Part shown: positions 54,758 to 63,900 of the stretch, one piece after another
How positions within the stretch are numbered: the stretch's first letter is position 1
Layout: each line of letters starts with the position of its first letter
NCBI GenBank assembly: GCA_963835855.1
Contig: CAWIHA010000013.1
Location: forward strand, 1-64,000
Length of the DNA stretch: 64,000 nt
From: CAWIHA01 sp963835855
Lineage (GTDB): Bacteria; Acidobacteriota; Terriglobia; Bryobacterales; Bryobacteraceae
Direction of reading: 5' to 3'
Program-made: the position numbers and the translations under genes
Notes under the pieces: model-generated
Seen by the model: only the letters and a program-made list of their open reading frames with translations
Database searches by the model: none
Told to the model about the DNA's origin: nothing

Positions 54758-55141
54758 CTAGGGCAACCGGTATGTGGCCGTCGCCGTGTCCGTTTCCCAA
54801 ATCTTCACCTCGGCGACCCGTATGGGATTTAACCGGGCGCCGCCGTCGAGCGCGCGCGCGAGCTCCTCGTGGAAATAGCGGGCCATGTTTTCGGCGGAAG
54901 GGTTCAGCTTGTCGAACGGCGGAACGTCGTTGAGGAACTGGTGGTCGAAGCGTTCGATGATGGCGCGGATCACGCGCTTCATCTCGACGAAATCGCGAGC
55001 AGGCCGGTGGCGTCGAGCGCCTCGCCTTCCAGAGTGACGCTGGACGCGGTAGTTGTGGCCGTGCACGTTCTCGCACTTGCCGCGATAGTTGCGGAGCGCG
55101 TGGCCCGCCGCGAACGTCTGTTCTATGGAAATTTCAAACAT
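54758..55141 (-). CDS. queD: 6-carboxy-tetrahydropterin synthase-like protein, locally out of frame
   Basis: A tunnelling-fold enzyme of the QueD/PTPS family. The start (MFEISIEQTFAAGHALRNYR) gives the zinc His in AGHAL and HGHNY and the catalytic Cys in GKCENVHGHN. The end has FVEMKRVIRAIIERFDHQFL, SAENMARYFHEELARALDGG and IRVAEVKIWETDTATATY. Between them about 20 residues read as RHSGRRGARRHRPAR, while the neighbouring frame gives VTLEGEALDATGLLA, the expected strand pair; two compensating indels (near 55045 and 54990) explain this. It should act in queuosine or folate-like pterin synthesis. Start overlaps the end of dinG. Confidence 0.8.
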   Translation of the reverse strand: MFEISIEQTFAAGHALRNYRGKCENVHGHNYRVQRHSGRRGARRHRPARDFVEMKRVIRAIIERFDHQFLNDVPPFDKLNPSAENMARYFHEELARALDGGARLNPIRVAEVKIWETDTATATYRLP

Positions 55142-57070
55142 CGAAAAAGCTCTCGACCTCGCCCGATGCCGGTCGTGAAGCGGTAATCCGGCAAGCTGTC
55201 GAAAAATATCTGCCCGTAGCGCGGCTTGTACAATCCGGTTATCCAGCAGCGCCAGCACGCCGCGGTCGGAGCGGCTGCGGATCAGGCGGCCGAAGCCCTG
55301 CTTGAGCGCGAGGGCGGCTTGCGGGAGTCTGGTACTCGTAAAACGGATTTCCGCCCTCTTCGCGGATGGCGCGCGATGCTCGCTTCGACAACCGGGTCGC
55401 TGGGAACCGCGAACGGCAGTTTATCAATGATAACGCAACTAAGTTGCTCGCCCGGCACATCGACGCCCTGCCAGAACGATGCGGTGGCGAACAGCACCGC
55501 GTTCGGCGTGCGGCGGAACTCTTCGAGCAAAGCCGTGCGCGGGCCCGTGCCCTGCAGCAACGTCGGATATTCGATCTCGAAGGACACGCGGTCGTAAACG
55601 GCGCGCATCTGCTGGTAGCTGGTGAAGAGCACGAAGGCTCGGCCGCGGCTGTGCATTCAGAATGCGCACGATCTCTCTGGGAAGCGGCGCGGGTGAACGC
55701 GGGATGGCGCGGGTCGGGCAGGTGCTCCGGAACGTAGAACAGCGTCTGCGCGGGAAAATCGAAATGCCCCGGAACAATGAGCGTGCGCGCGCTTTCCAGG
55801 CCCAGGCGCCGCTCGATGTATTCGAAATTGCCGCCGACCGCGAGCGTGGCGGAGGTCAGGACCACGGTATTCACGCGGTCGAACAGCTTTTCGCCAGGAT
55901 CGAGGAAACGTCGATCGGCGTCGCCTGTAGGAAGCATCCGCGCCCGCGCCGCTCGATCCAATAGACGAACCGGCGGTCGCTTGCCCGACATCCAGAACGC
56001 GAGCGCGCCCGCCATTTCGCCCGTGCGCCGGACCAGCGGGATCGCCTCCTCGGGCGCGCCTTTGACGAGTTGCAAGTGCGAGCCGATGAGTTCGAGGCCG
56101 TGCAGCTACATCGGCGTATTGGCCCTCGTGGGCTTCCAGAAACTGTTCCTGCTCGCGAAACCCTACGCGCCCTTCAAACTCGCCGAATGCCGCGAAGAAG
56201 CGCATGGCCGCGTCGCCCACCGCGAGCAGGATTTTTTCGAGCTCCGCCGAGCCGAAGTCCTTCCGCCGCGCCACGGCGGAGACGTCGCGCCGGAGGTCCT
56301 CGAACTGGTAGGTGCTGATGGAAATGCCGAAATACTGGCCCGCGGCCTCCTCAATTTCGTGCGCTTCGTCGAGGATCACCGCGGCGTATTCGGGGATGAT
56401 GCCGCCGTACTCCTCCTCTTTCACGGCCAAGTCGGCGAAGAAGAGGTGATGGTTGACGATAATGATGTCGCTTTCGAACGCCCGCTGGTGCATCTGGGTG
56501 ATGAAGCAGCGCTCGAATTGCCGGCACTTCTGGCCCGAGCACAAATCGCGGCGCGCGTCCAGCTTGGCCCAAACCGCCGCCGTCTCCGGCAGGTTCTTGA
56601 TCTCGGCGCGGTCGCCGGTTCCGGTTGTCTTTTCCCACTCCCGAATGACCTCGAAATCGGAGACCTCCTCGAGACCTTCCAGGACCGGCTCCCGCTCGGC
56701 ATCGTAGATCCTCTGCCGGCAGGCGTAATTGTTCCGGCCCTTCATGTAGCAGACCCTTATCTCGCCGCCGAGATGCTTCTGAAGAAACGGGATGTCCTTG
56801 TAGAAAAGCTGCTCCTGCAGGTTCTTCGTGCCGGTGGAGACCACGATGCGCTTGCCGGAGAGGATGGCCGGGATGAGGTAGGCGAGCGTCTTGCCGGTGC
56901 CGGTGCCCGCCTCGACGATCAGATGCCGCTTGTCGGCGAGGGCGGCCTCGACCGCTTCGGCCATTTCCAGTTGCCCGGCCCGGAACTCGTAGTTCGGATG
57001 GCACCGCGACAGCACGCCGCTGCGCGAAAAAAATCGCCGGGTCGTAAGCTCCCTGGTGGAAGAGGGCATC
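55136..57070 (-). pseudogene. dinG: DinG-family ATP-dependent DNA helicase, several frameshifts
   Basis: An XPD/Rad3-like superfamily-2 helicase. Start at 57070 (MPSSTRELTTRRFFS). Walker A is HLIVEAGTGTGKTLAYLIPA, followed by VVSTGTKNLQEQLFYKDIP, four Fe-S Cys (CYMKGRNNYACRQ; CSGQKCRQFERC) and the DEAH box AAVILDEAHEIEEAA. That frame is lost near 56107. Later domain pieces appear in other frames: NTVVLTSATLAVGGNFEYIE, GRAFVLFTSYQQMRAVYDRV, AVLFATASFWQGVDVPGEQL and ALALKQGFGRLIRSRSDRGV, then SLPDYRFTT and EVESFFDV at the end. At least five indels lie between 55150 and 56110. The conserved motifs are undamaged, so the damage is recent or artefactual. The last codons overlap the queD start (ATGTTTGA). 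Confidence 0.85.
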
Positions 57071-57157
57071 CCTGAAAGATCAGTATAGAGGGGCGAGCCG
57101 GGCCGCGCCCTGAGCGAGTGGCTTAAGCGGTAGTGATGAAATCGCCCGGGTGCGCGG

Positions 57158-57982
57158 CTAGCGCACGAGGACCGCCGGATTCGCGAGTTCGCCGATTTCG
57201 GGCACGCGGACGGTGACGGTATCTCCAGGCGCGAGCGCCGCCTCGTCGGAGACGGCGATGCCAGCGCCGGTGAGCAGCACCGAGCCGGCGGGCACCGGAT
57301 TCGCCCGCAGCAGGTACTCCAGCAGCGCGTCGATGCGGGTCTCGACCGGCGCGAGCGAAGCGCTGCCGGCAAACCGCTGTTGGCCCGCGCGCGCGATGAC
57401 GCAGCTCATTTCGAGATTGCCAAGCTCCGGCAACTCGTCCGGCGTCACGAACACCGGGCCCAGCGCGCAGGCGCCGGTGTAGATCTTCGCCTGCGAGAGA
57501 TAGAGCGGGCCCTTTCGCTCGATGTCCCGGGCCGAGATGTCGTTTGCGAGCGTGTAACCGAGAATCTTGCCCTTCCGGCCGAGCACGACGGCCAGATCCG
57601 GCTCGGGCGCCGTGAGCATGGAGTCAAAACGAATGCCGATTGGCTGGCCGGGACCGGCGCAGACGCGCGCCGTGCCTTTGAAGAAAATATCGGGCCGGGG
57701 CGCCGTTTCAGGAGCCTGCTCCGGGCTATTGGGCGCGCGCGGGGCGGGCCCGACGTTCGACCGGCAGCCCCAGACTTCGACCGGACAAATCGGGATCGCC
57801 GGCGGGCAAGGTTCGCCGTGGTAGCTCGCCATATCCACGGCCAGCGCCGCTATCGGAACCGCTTCGGTCTCCGCCTTGCGGATCAGGTCCACGAGCGAGT
57901 AGCCGGGAATGGGCCGGGCGAGGCCGCCCTCGAAGACCGCGGCGGTGAGTTTATTCTCGAAGCGAATCTGTCCAAAGCGCAT
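57158..57982 (-). CDS. Fumarylacetoacetate hydrolase family protein
   Basis: A 274-residue enzyme of the FAH/MhpD fold. Metal and active-site motifs include FFKGTARVCAGPGQPIGI, the acidic EPDLAVVLGRKGKILGYTLA, NDISARDIERKGPLYLSQAK and YTGACALGPVFVTPDELPEL. The N-terminal ~70 residues are the usual small domain (MRFGQIRFENKLTAAVFEGG). Family members hydrolyse or hydrate acylpyruvates, 2-keto-pentenoates or keto-sugar acids; the substrate is undetermined. The gene stands alone between dinG and the lemA operon. Confidence 0.88.
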   Translation of the reverse strand: MRFGQIRFENKLTAAVFEGGLARPIPGYSLVDLIRKAETEAVPIAALAVDMASYHGEPCPPAIPICPVEVWGCRSNVGPAPRAPNSPEQAPETAPRPDIFFKGTARVCAGPGQPIGIRFDSMLTAPEPDLAVVLGRKGKILGYTLANDISARDIERKGPLYLSQAKIYTGACALGPVFVTPDELPELGNLEMSCVIARAGQQRFAGSASLAPVETRIDALLEYLLRANPVPAGSVLLTGAGIAVSDEAALAPGDTVTVRVPEIGELANPAVLVR

Positions 57983-58039
57983 GTCAGTAAGAGGGCATAG
58001 CCGTTTTCCGGGGCGTGCGCCGCCCCGGAGAGCCGTACG

Positions 58040-58606
58040 CTAAAACTTGACGGCAGGCGCTTCCCGCGCTGGGCCCTCCGTCTTGAAATAGGCGTCGTTG
58101 CGCGCGAAACCGAACATCGAAGCCGCGATATTGTTTGGGAAGATCTCGATATCCGTGTTGTAACGCTGCACCGCTTCATTGTACTTCCGGCGCTCGACGG
58201 CGATGCGGTTTTCCGTACCCGCCAACTCGTCCTGCAAGCGCAGGAAGGTCTCGTTCGCTTTTAAGTTCGGGTAGTTTTCGACCACCACGAGCAGGCGCCC
58301 GAGCGCCGTATCGAGCCGGTTGTTGGCATCGATCTTTTCCTGCGGCGTGTGCGCGCCTCCCAGCGCCGCGCGTGCGTCGGCGATGTCCTTGATGGTGCTT
58401 TCCTCGTGCTTGGCGTAGCCTTTGACCGTCTCGACCAGGTTCGGAATTAGGTCGGCGCGCCGCTTCAGCGCGACATCCACCTGCGCCCATTGCGCCTGAA
58501 TCGCAATGCGCTCCCGGACCAAGTCGTTGCGGACGCCGACGAGCTTGGCGCCGAAAAACAGCACCACGACAACCACAACTCCAATGACGATAAGAGCCGT
58601 TTTCAT
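58040..58606 (-). CDS. lemA: LemA family protein
   Basis: A 188-residue protein with an N-terminal membrane segment (MKTALIVIGVVVVVVLFFGA) and an otherwise helical, extracytoplasmic body. Conserved LemA segments are QAQWAQVDVALKRRADLIPN, LVETVKGYAKHEESTIKDIA, RLLVVVENYPNLKANETFLR, LQDELAGTENRIAVERRKYN and NNIAASMFGF. Role not known. It sits third in a run with a nucleotidyltransferase and a TPM-domain gene. Confidence 0.95.
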   Translation of the reverse strand: MKTALIVIGVVVVVVLFFGAKLVGVRNDLVRERIAIQAQWAQVDVALKRRADLIPNLVETVKGYAKHEESTIKDIADARAALGGAHTPQEKIDANNRLDTALGRLLVVVENYPNLKANETFLRLQDELAGTENRIAVERRKYNEAVQRYNTDIEIFPNNIAASMFGFARNDAYFKTEGPAREAPAVKF

Positions 58607-58619
58607 CTCTTGTTCCTCG

Positions 58620-59330
58620 CTATTTCTCCAGGCGGTCTACTGCGTCGATCACCGTCTGAATCTGTTGCAGGTAACTCGCCAGCAAAGACGCGGGATCGAG
58701 GTCCCGCGGCTTGATCTTGTCCTGCCGCAGATCGAGCAACTGCCGGAACGGCGACGCATCGATCCCGAAGCGCTCGCGCGCCTGCTCGATCACCTCGCGC
58801 TTCTCGAACGCGGCCTCGAAGCCATGGAGCAGCAGGGCGTGGCGGAACAGCACGCAGAACGTGGACACCGAGTCCGCCAGCAGCGTGCGCAGCAGGTTCC
58901 GATTGGCCAAAACGCCCGCCGCCTTTTGACGAAGCCTCAGCAGCTTGGCCCGCAGGTCGTGCTCCACTTGCGCGCGATAGAAGGAGGTGTCGATCTTGAG
59001 ATCGAGCGCGACGTCTTTGCCGTAGAGCACGCGGCGCCGCTCCTTGATGTCGTGGAACTCGATCGGGAAACAGTCGGTCGAGTTTCGCATTTCCTCCTCG
59101 CTCAACAGCAACGGCGAGGGATTGCCCTGCTCGCGCCACCAGCGGACGATCGGGGTCGAATCCGCCAGCTCGCGCGGCGTCACCTCGCGAACGACGCAGA
59201 GCACGTTGAGGTCGGAGAATTTGCCATGGTGGTCGCCGACGGCCGCCGAGCCGTAGAGAATCACCGATTCCAACCGGTCGCCAAAGGCCTTTTTCAGCCG
59301 GTCCACCAACTGCTCGAGCAGACGTTCCAT
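58620..59330 (-). CDS. Nucleotidyltransferase-domain protein
   Basis: A 236-residue protein starting at 59330 (MERLLEQLVDRLKKAFGDRL). The catalytic loop is SVILYGSAAVGDHHGKFSDL-N, the G-S-x(n)-D-x-D-type motif of minimal nucleotidyltransferases, but the second Asp is Asn (DLN), so catalysis may be altered. The C-terminal ~120 residues are helical (RAQVEHDLRAKLLRLRQKAA). The start lies four bases from the TPM stop and its own stop is 13 bases before lemA. A link to LemA/TPM function is only positional. Confidence 0.75.
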   Translation of the reverse strand: MERLLEQLVDRLKKAFGDRLESVILYGSAAVGDHHGKFSDLNVLCVVREVTPRELADSTPIVRWWREQGNPSPLLLSEEEMRNSTDCFPIEFHDIKERRRVLYGKDVALDLKIDTSFYRAQVEHDLRAKLLRLRQKAAGVLANRNLLRTLLADSVSTFCVLFRHALLLHGFEAAFEKREVIEQARERFGIDASPFRQLLDLRQDKIKPRDLDPASLLASYLQQIQTVIDAVDRLEK

Positions 59331-59334
59331 AGGA

Positions 59335-60135
59335 TCACCAACTGCCGGAAGCGCCGCCGCCTCCGGAATCTCCGCCGCCAAAACCGCCGAAGCCGCCGCC
59401 GCCGGAATCAAAACCGCCGAACCCGCCCCCAGCGCCCCGGTAGCCGCCGGAACCGCCCAGCAGGTTGCCGAGCAGGAGCCCGGTCATAAAACCGCCAAAG
59501 CCGCTGCTGCCGCGCCGGCCGCCGCGCATCAGCGAAGATAGGATACTGAAAAGGATAAGCCCGCCGAAGAGGATCAGCCGGAATGGAATAACCGGTACTG
59601 GCATGGCCGGCCGCCGCCGCGGGGCTGGCGCTTCGAGCGCGACACCCTTGGCCTGGGCGATGCGCGTGCCGATCTCATTGGCGGCTTCGACCATCGCATC
59701 GCCGTAACGCCCCACCCGGAGGTAGGGCGCCATGGCACGCAAGATGCTTCCAGCGTCGCCATCCGTAATGATGGGCTCCAGACCGTAGCCGACCTCGAGA
59801 CGGCTGCGCCGGTCGCCGATCGAGAGCAGCAGCAGGATCCCGGTATCCTTCCCCTTCTGCCCGATGCCCCATTTCCGGAACAGGGCGTTGGCGATGTCTT
59901 CGACTGGCTCGCCATTGAGCGATGGCACGGTAACGAGCGCCATCTGCACGCCCGTGGTCCGCTCCAGGCTCGCGCAATAGGTTTCCAGTTGGCTGCGGCT
60001 TTCCGGGCTGACGACGCCCGCGAAATCGCTGACGTATCCCTGCGGTTGGAGCGCCGTGAGATCAGCGCCCAGGGCCGCCGCCGCGACGAGGCACAGCACA
60101 GCGCCTAACGGAAACAGCTTCTTTAATTGCGGCAA
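59335..60135 (-). CDS. TPM-domain (YgcG-like) membrane protein
   Basis: A 266-residue protein. The signal peptide is MPQLKKLFPLGAVLCLVAAA. The TPM/Psb32 domain has GYVSDFAGVVSPESRSQLET, YCASLERTTGVQMALVTVPS, WGIGQKGKDTGILLLLSIGD and RRSRLEVGYGLEPIITDGDA. A membrane segment (PFRLILFGGLILFSILSSLM) precedes a long Gly/Ser/Phe-rich tail (about 70 residues), as in many members. Usually paired with LemA; here a nucleotidyltransferase gene is inserted between them. Confidence 0.93.
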   Translation of the reverse strand: MPQLKKLFPLGAVLCLVAAAALGADLTALQPQGYVSDFAGVVSPESRSQLETYCASLERTTGVQMALVTVPSLNGEPVEDIANALFRKWGIGQKGKDTGILLLLSIGDRRSRLEVGYGLEPIITDGDAGSILRAMAPYLRVGRYGDAMVEAANEIGTRIAQAKGVALEAPAPRRRPAMPVPVIPFRLILFGGLILFSILSSLMRGGRRGSSGFGGFMTGLLLGNLLGGSGGYRGAGGGFGGFDSGGGGFGGFGGGDSGGGGASGSW

Positions 60136-60204
60136 ATCAATAGTCTACTCCACTATGGCGGGACCAGGCGCGTGACGTGACCCCGAGCCGGCCAGCAATC
60201 CGAG

Positions 60205-60864
60205 CTAATAGAGCCCGGGAATCAGCCGCGAGGTGCGCGTGCAGTAGGCATCGTACTCGCCGCCAAACTGCGTGCGCAGCAGCCTCTCTTCTGCATGGAT
60301 GCGCGCGAGGAGCGGCGGGATAATGAGCGCCGTGAGCAACACGCCGACTCTCGAACGGAAGGCCAAGCCCCAGCCCAGCGAGCTGACGAGCAGGCCCAGA
60401 TAACTGGGGTGGCGAATGACGCCATAGACACCGCTGGTGACCAGAGTGTGGCCAGGCTGAATCGCGACCAGCCCGCTGAATCGACGGCCGAGCACAAAGA
60501 CTGGCCAGATCCGCAACGCACCACCAGCAGCGAAGAGACCGACGCCGAGCCAGCGAATCGTATCGCCGCCGATGGTCCAGAACTCCTTGCGGTCCGTGTA
60601 GGCCGGCAAGTAGGCGTTCAGCAACCCGGCTAGCGCGAAAGCTGCAATGACCCAGCGGTTGGCACGATCCTCACGCACGCCTGGACTCAGATTCCCGCCG
60701 GCGAAAAGCGCTACGCCAGCGAGCGCGACGAATACGATTACGAGCGCAATCAGCGCCGGATGGGAGAAGAAGGCCGCAAACCCGCCCCAGCCGAGGATGG
60801 CAAGGCCGGCATATGCAGCAGTAGCGAGAGCGACCAGCGTTAGTCTGGCGGCTGACATCACCAT
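60205..60864 (-). CDS. Isoprenylcysteine carboxyl methyltransferase family membrane protein
   Basis: A 219-residue protein with about five membrane segments. The C-terminal motif GHTLVTSGVYGVIRHPSYLG, with GLLVSSLGWGLAFRSRVGVL, HAEERLLRTQFGGEYDAYC and RLIPGLY, is the ICMT/PEMT signature that binds S-adenosylmethionine. The start is set at 60864 (MVMSAARLTLVALATAAY), where the first membrane segment begins; an ATG 14 codons upstream (60906) is possible. Substrate of bacterial members is mostly unknown; lipid or small-molecule methylation is likely. Confidence 0.85.
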   Translation of the reverse strand: MVMSAARLTLVALATAAYAGLAILGWGGFAAFFSHPALIALVIVFVALAGVALFAGGNLSPGVREDRANRWVIAAFALAGLLNAYLPAYTDRKEFWTIGGDTIRWLGVGLFAAGGALRIWPVFVLGRRFSGLVAIQPGHTLVTSGVYGVIRHPSYLGLLVSSLGWGLAFRSRVGVLLTALIIPPLLARIHAEERLLRTQFGGEYDAYCTRTSRLIPGLY

Positions 60865-60928
60865 TGTTGCCCCGGCGGCTCCGTTCCTATTGAGAGGCCC
60901 AGCCAAGGGTCTGCGCTACTCATAACTC

Positions 60929-63900
60929 TTATTGTGCACGCGCCAGCGGCGGAATGAAACGAATCGCGGGCCGGGTGTTGTACTGATTGCGGTACGCCCG
61001 GTGCGCGGCGTCGTCCGGGAAGTGCTCAGTCGCCGGGTAGGGGTACTGGCTCATTGCGTGGAACGGCAGGGGCTCGACCGTCTGCGAGAAGGCCGTGTTG
61101 GCATCGGCGTCTTTCGCCCAGCCGTCCACGAGCAGCAGGAAATCGCGTTTCCACCCCCGCGGCAGCGCTGGCAGCTTGCGCGCGTCGTAGAGCAGCCGCA
61201 GCTCGTCTCCCGAGCCCATGATCACGAGGCGGTCGTCCACGGCGCGCACCAGCTCGGCCACCTCACCGTAGCGCGTGTACAGGCCCGGCGTCTGGTTCCA
61301 CAGGGTGTTTGGCGTCCAGTGCGCGTACTCGAACGTCTCCGGCTGCTCGCGCCGCGGATCGATGACTGCCCGGGAAAAGCCGCGCAAGCGGAGGTCCGCC
61401 GTTTCGGCATTGAGCGGAGTCAGGTGGACCGCCGGCGCACTGGAATCCTCGCCCAGGAAGATCTGGTCCCAATAGACGCAGAGGTTCGTCACGATGCGGA
61501 CTTCACGCGAGGCGGAGAGGAACTTGCCGGTCAGGTCCACCACCATGGTCTTGGGCTTGCCCGAGGGAATGCCCATGTCCGCGACCACGGTGCGCCACTC
61601 GCCTTGGGCGTCCTTCACCTGCAAGTACGGAAAAACGAGGCCTCCGTTCGCTTCCTGCGAGGCGCCGTAGAACGTGCTGCCATCGGCCCAATCCACCCAG
61701 CCGTTCAGTACCAGCACGGCGCGGTTCGAGCGCGCGGCCTGCGGGCCGAAATCGAGGTCCAGCGTGTGCAGCTCGGCGACTCCGGCGTAATTGTGGCGGA
61801 AGCCCTTCGCGTAGACGCGATCGCGGCGCAGAATACTCGAGCGGACATCGCGTCCGCGGCCGTCGCGCGCGCTGACGGGGAAAACCGGGCGGCTCACTCC
61901 GAACAGCCGGAACTCGGGGAAGGGTGGCGATTTGAACTTTTCGTTCGTGTAGACGCCGACACTTTCGGGGTGATCGACCGCGATCAACCGCACCTGGTCG
62001 AGATACGACACCTCATGTAGCTCCTCGACGATGCGCACCTCGTAACGCCCGTCCACGAGCGCGAGCGCCTCAGCCGGAATATCGACGTACTCGGTGTGGT
62101 CCACTGGGAAGTAGTTGCCGTCGCCCGAGGCGGCGCCGAGCGGCGCCACGCCGAGCACGTCCGTGATGAACTGGAACTCGCGCCCATTCCAGGTGAAGAT
62201 CATCGGGCAAGAGCCGGCCAGGCGCGGCGCTTCTTTGTATACGGCGGCGCGATCGGCAGGCTGGTTGGGTTCGTTCTGGATCATACCGTTTGGCCAGGTG
62301 ATGCGCACCGTATCCACTTGGTTGAATGGCCCGACGCCGAACAGCAGCGGCATTCCCTCGTAAATCTTCTTCTGATAGCGATTGCCGACCTTTACCTCAA
62401 CTTCCGTGCCCGTGCCCATCTTCAGGTTCTTTACGCCATTGAGCCCCACGCGCAGCCACTGATTTGTTGTTGCGGTCAGGTTGGTGAGCAGGTGCAGGCT
62501 GCCATCGGGCGCGACCGCGGCGAGATCAGTGCGTCCGTCACCGTCGAAATCGGCCGCAGCCCAGGCCACCGCCGCCGGGAATCCAGCGGGGGGCTTTTCG
62601 GGCGCGAAGTGCGCCAGGCCCTGGTTGCGGTAGATCGCGTTGCGCGAGATGAGATCGGCGAAGCCGCGGTCCTCCAAATCGGCGAGCGCGATGCCACCAG
62701 GACCGGAATTGGGGACCGGCGCGGACACGAAGTTCCCGTGACGGTTCATCGCAAGCGCGGCGCCGGACGGAGTGGCGAACGCCAGGTCGATCCAACTGTC
62801 GTTATCGAGATCAGCCGCGTGGAGCGATTTGACGCCCGCGGGCAGGGCCTCGAGCGGTGTGGCCTCGAAGATGCCGCGCAACTGGTCGCAATAGAGCACG
62901 GCTTTGCGGCCGGCGTAGGAGACCGCGAGATCGATCCCCTTCGTGTCGGGAACAACGCGGAAGGGGACAGCGGCGATGGCGTGCCCGGCGGCGAACGGGA
63001 AATGGGCCGTGTAATCACGGAAACCGTTGGTGCCCTCGTTGCGCAGCAGCACGGATTTCTCGCCGAACAAAAACAAATCCATGTCGTAATCGTGATCGAA
63101 ATCGAGCCACACGGCGGCTTCGAATCGCCCCGCGGGAAGCTGGGCCGGGTGCCGTACGAACCTCCCTCCTGTGTTCCGATACAGGAACGCGCCGCCTTCG
63201 GTGAGCACGCAGAGGTCGGGCAGTTCGTCGTTGTCGAAATCGCCGGCCGCAACCGAGATGATGCCCTTCAGTTCCTCGAGCCCGGACGGCGAGACTGGAT
63301 CTCTGCCGTTCCGGTACAGGCGGATGCCATTGCGCGACCACGCCAGGAGGTCGGGATGGCCGTCGCCATCGGCATCAAGTACGAGCAACCCGGCGGTCTC
63401 CGGATCAAAAGCGCCGGCGAGCTTCTCGTCTTTGAACTTCAGCTCGGCGGGAGCGCTGGTGTCACGGCCGGCTGGGGGCGCCTCGATCGGATCGTAGAGC
63501 TCAGCATAGAGGCACCACTCCACATCCTCGGACTCATCGGCGGCTTGCTGCGCCCGCTTGGCCTCCTGGAAGGCGGTGAGTGCGCGCGCGGCCTCCTCGT
63601 CCCGCCCGGCCAGGCGGTACATGTTGTAGATCTGGAACCGCGGCGCGACGAGCTTCGGGTCGAGCCGCGCCGCGATTTCAAACTGCTTGAGCGCATCCGC
63701 CTCACGGCCCGTGAGGTTATAGAGAAGGCCGAGATTGTAGTGCGGCATAGGCTCGTCTGGCGCGAGCTGGATCATGCGCTCGAATTCGCGAATCGCGTCC
63801 TCGATTCGGCCTTCCCGCTTGAAAGCGACGCCCAGGTTGAACCAGGTGTGAGGCTTTGCCGGGTCCTGCTTCTGCGCAATCTCAAGCTCGGTGATTGCGT

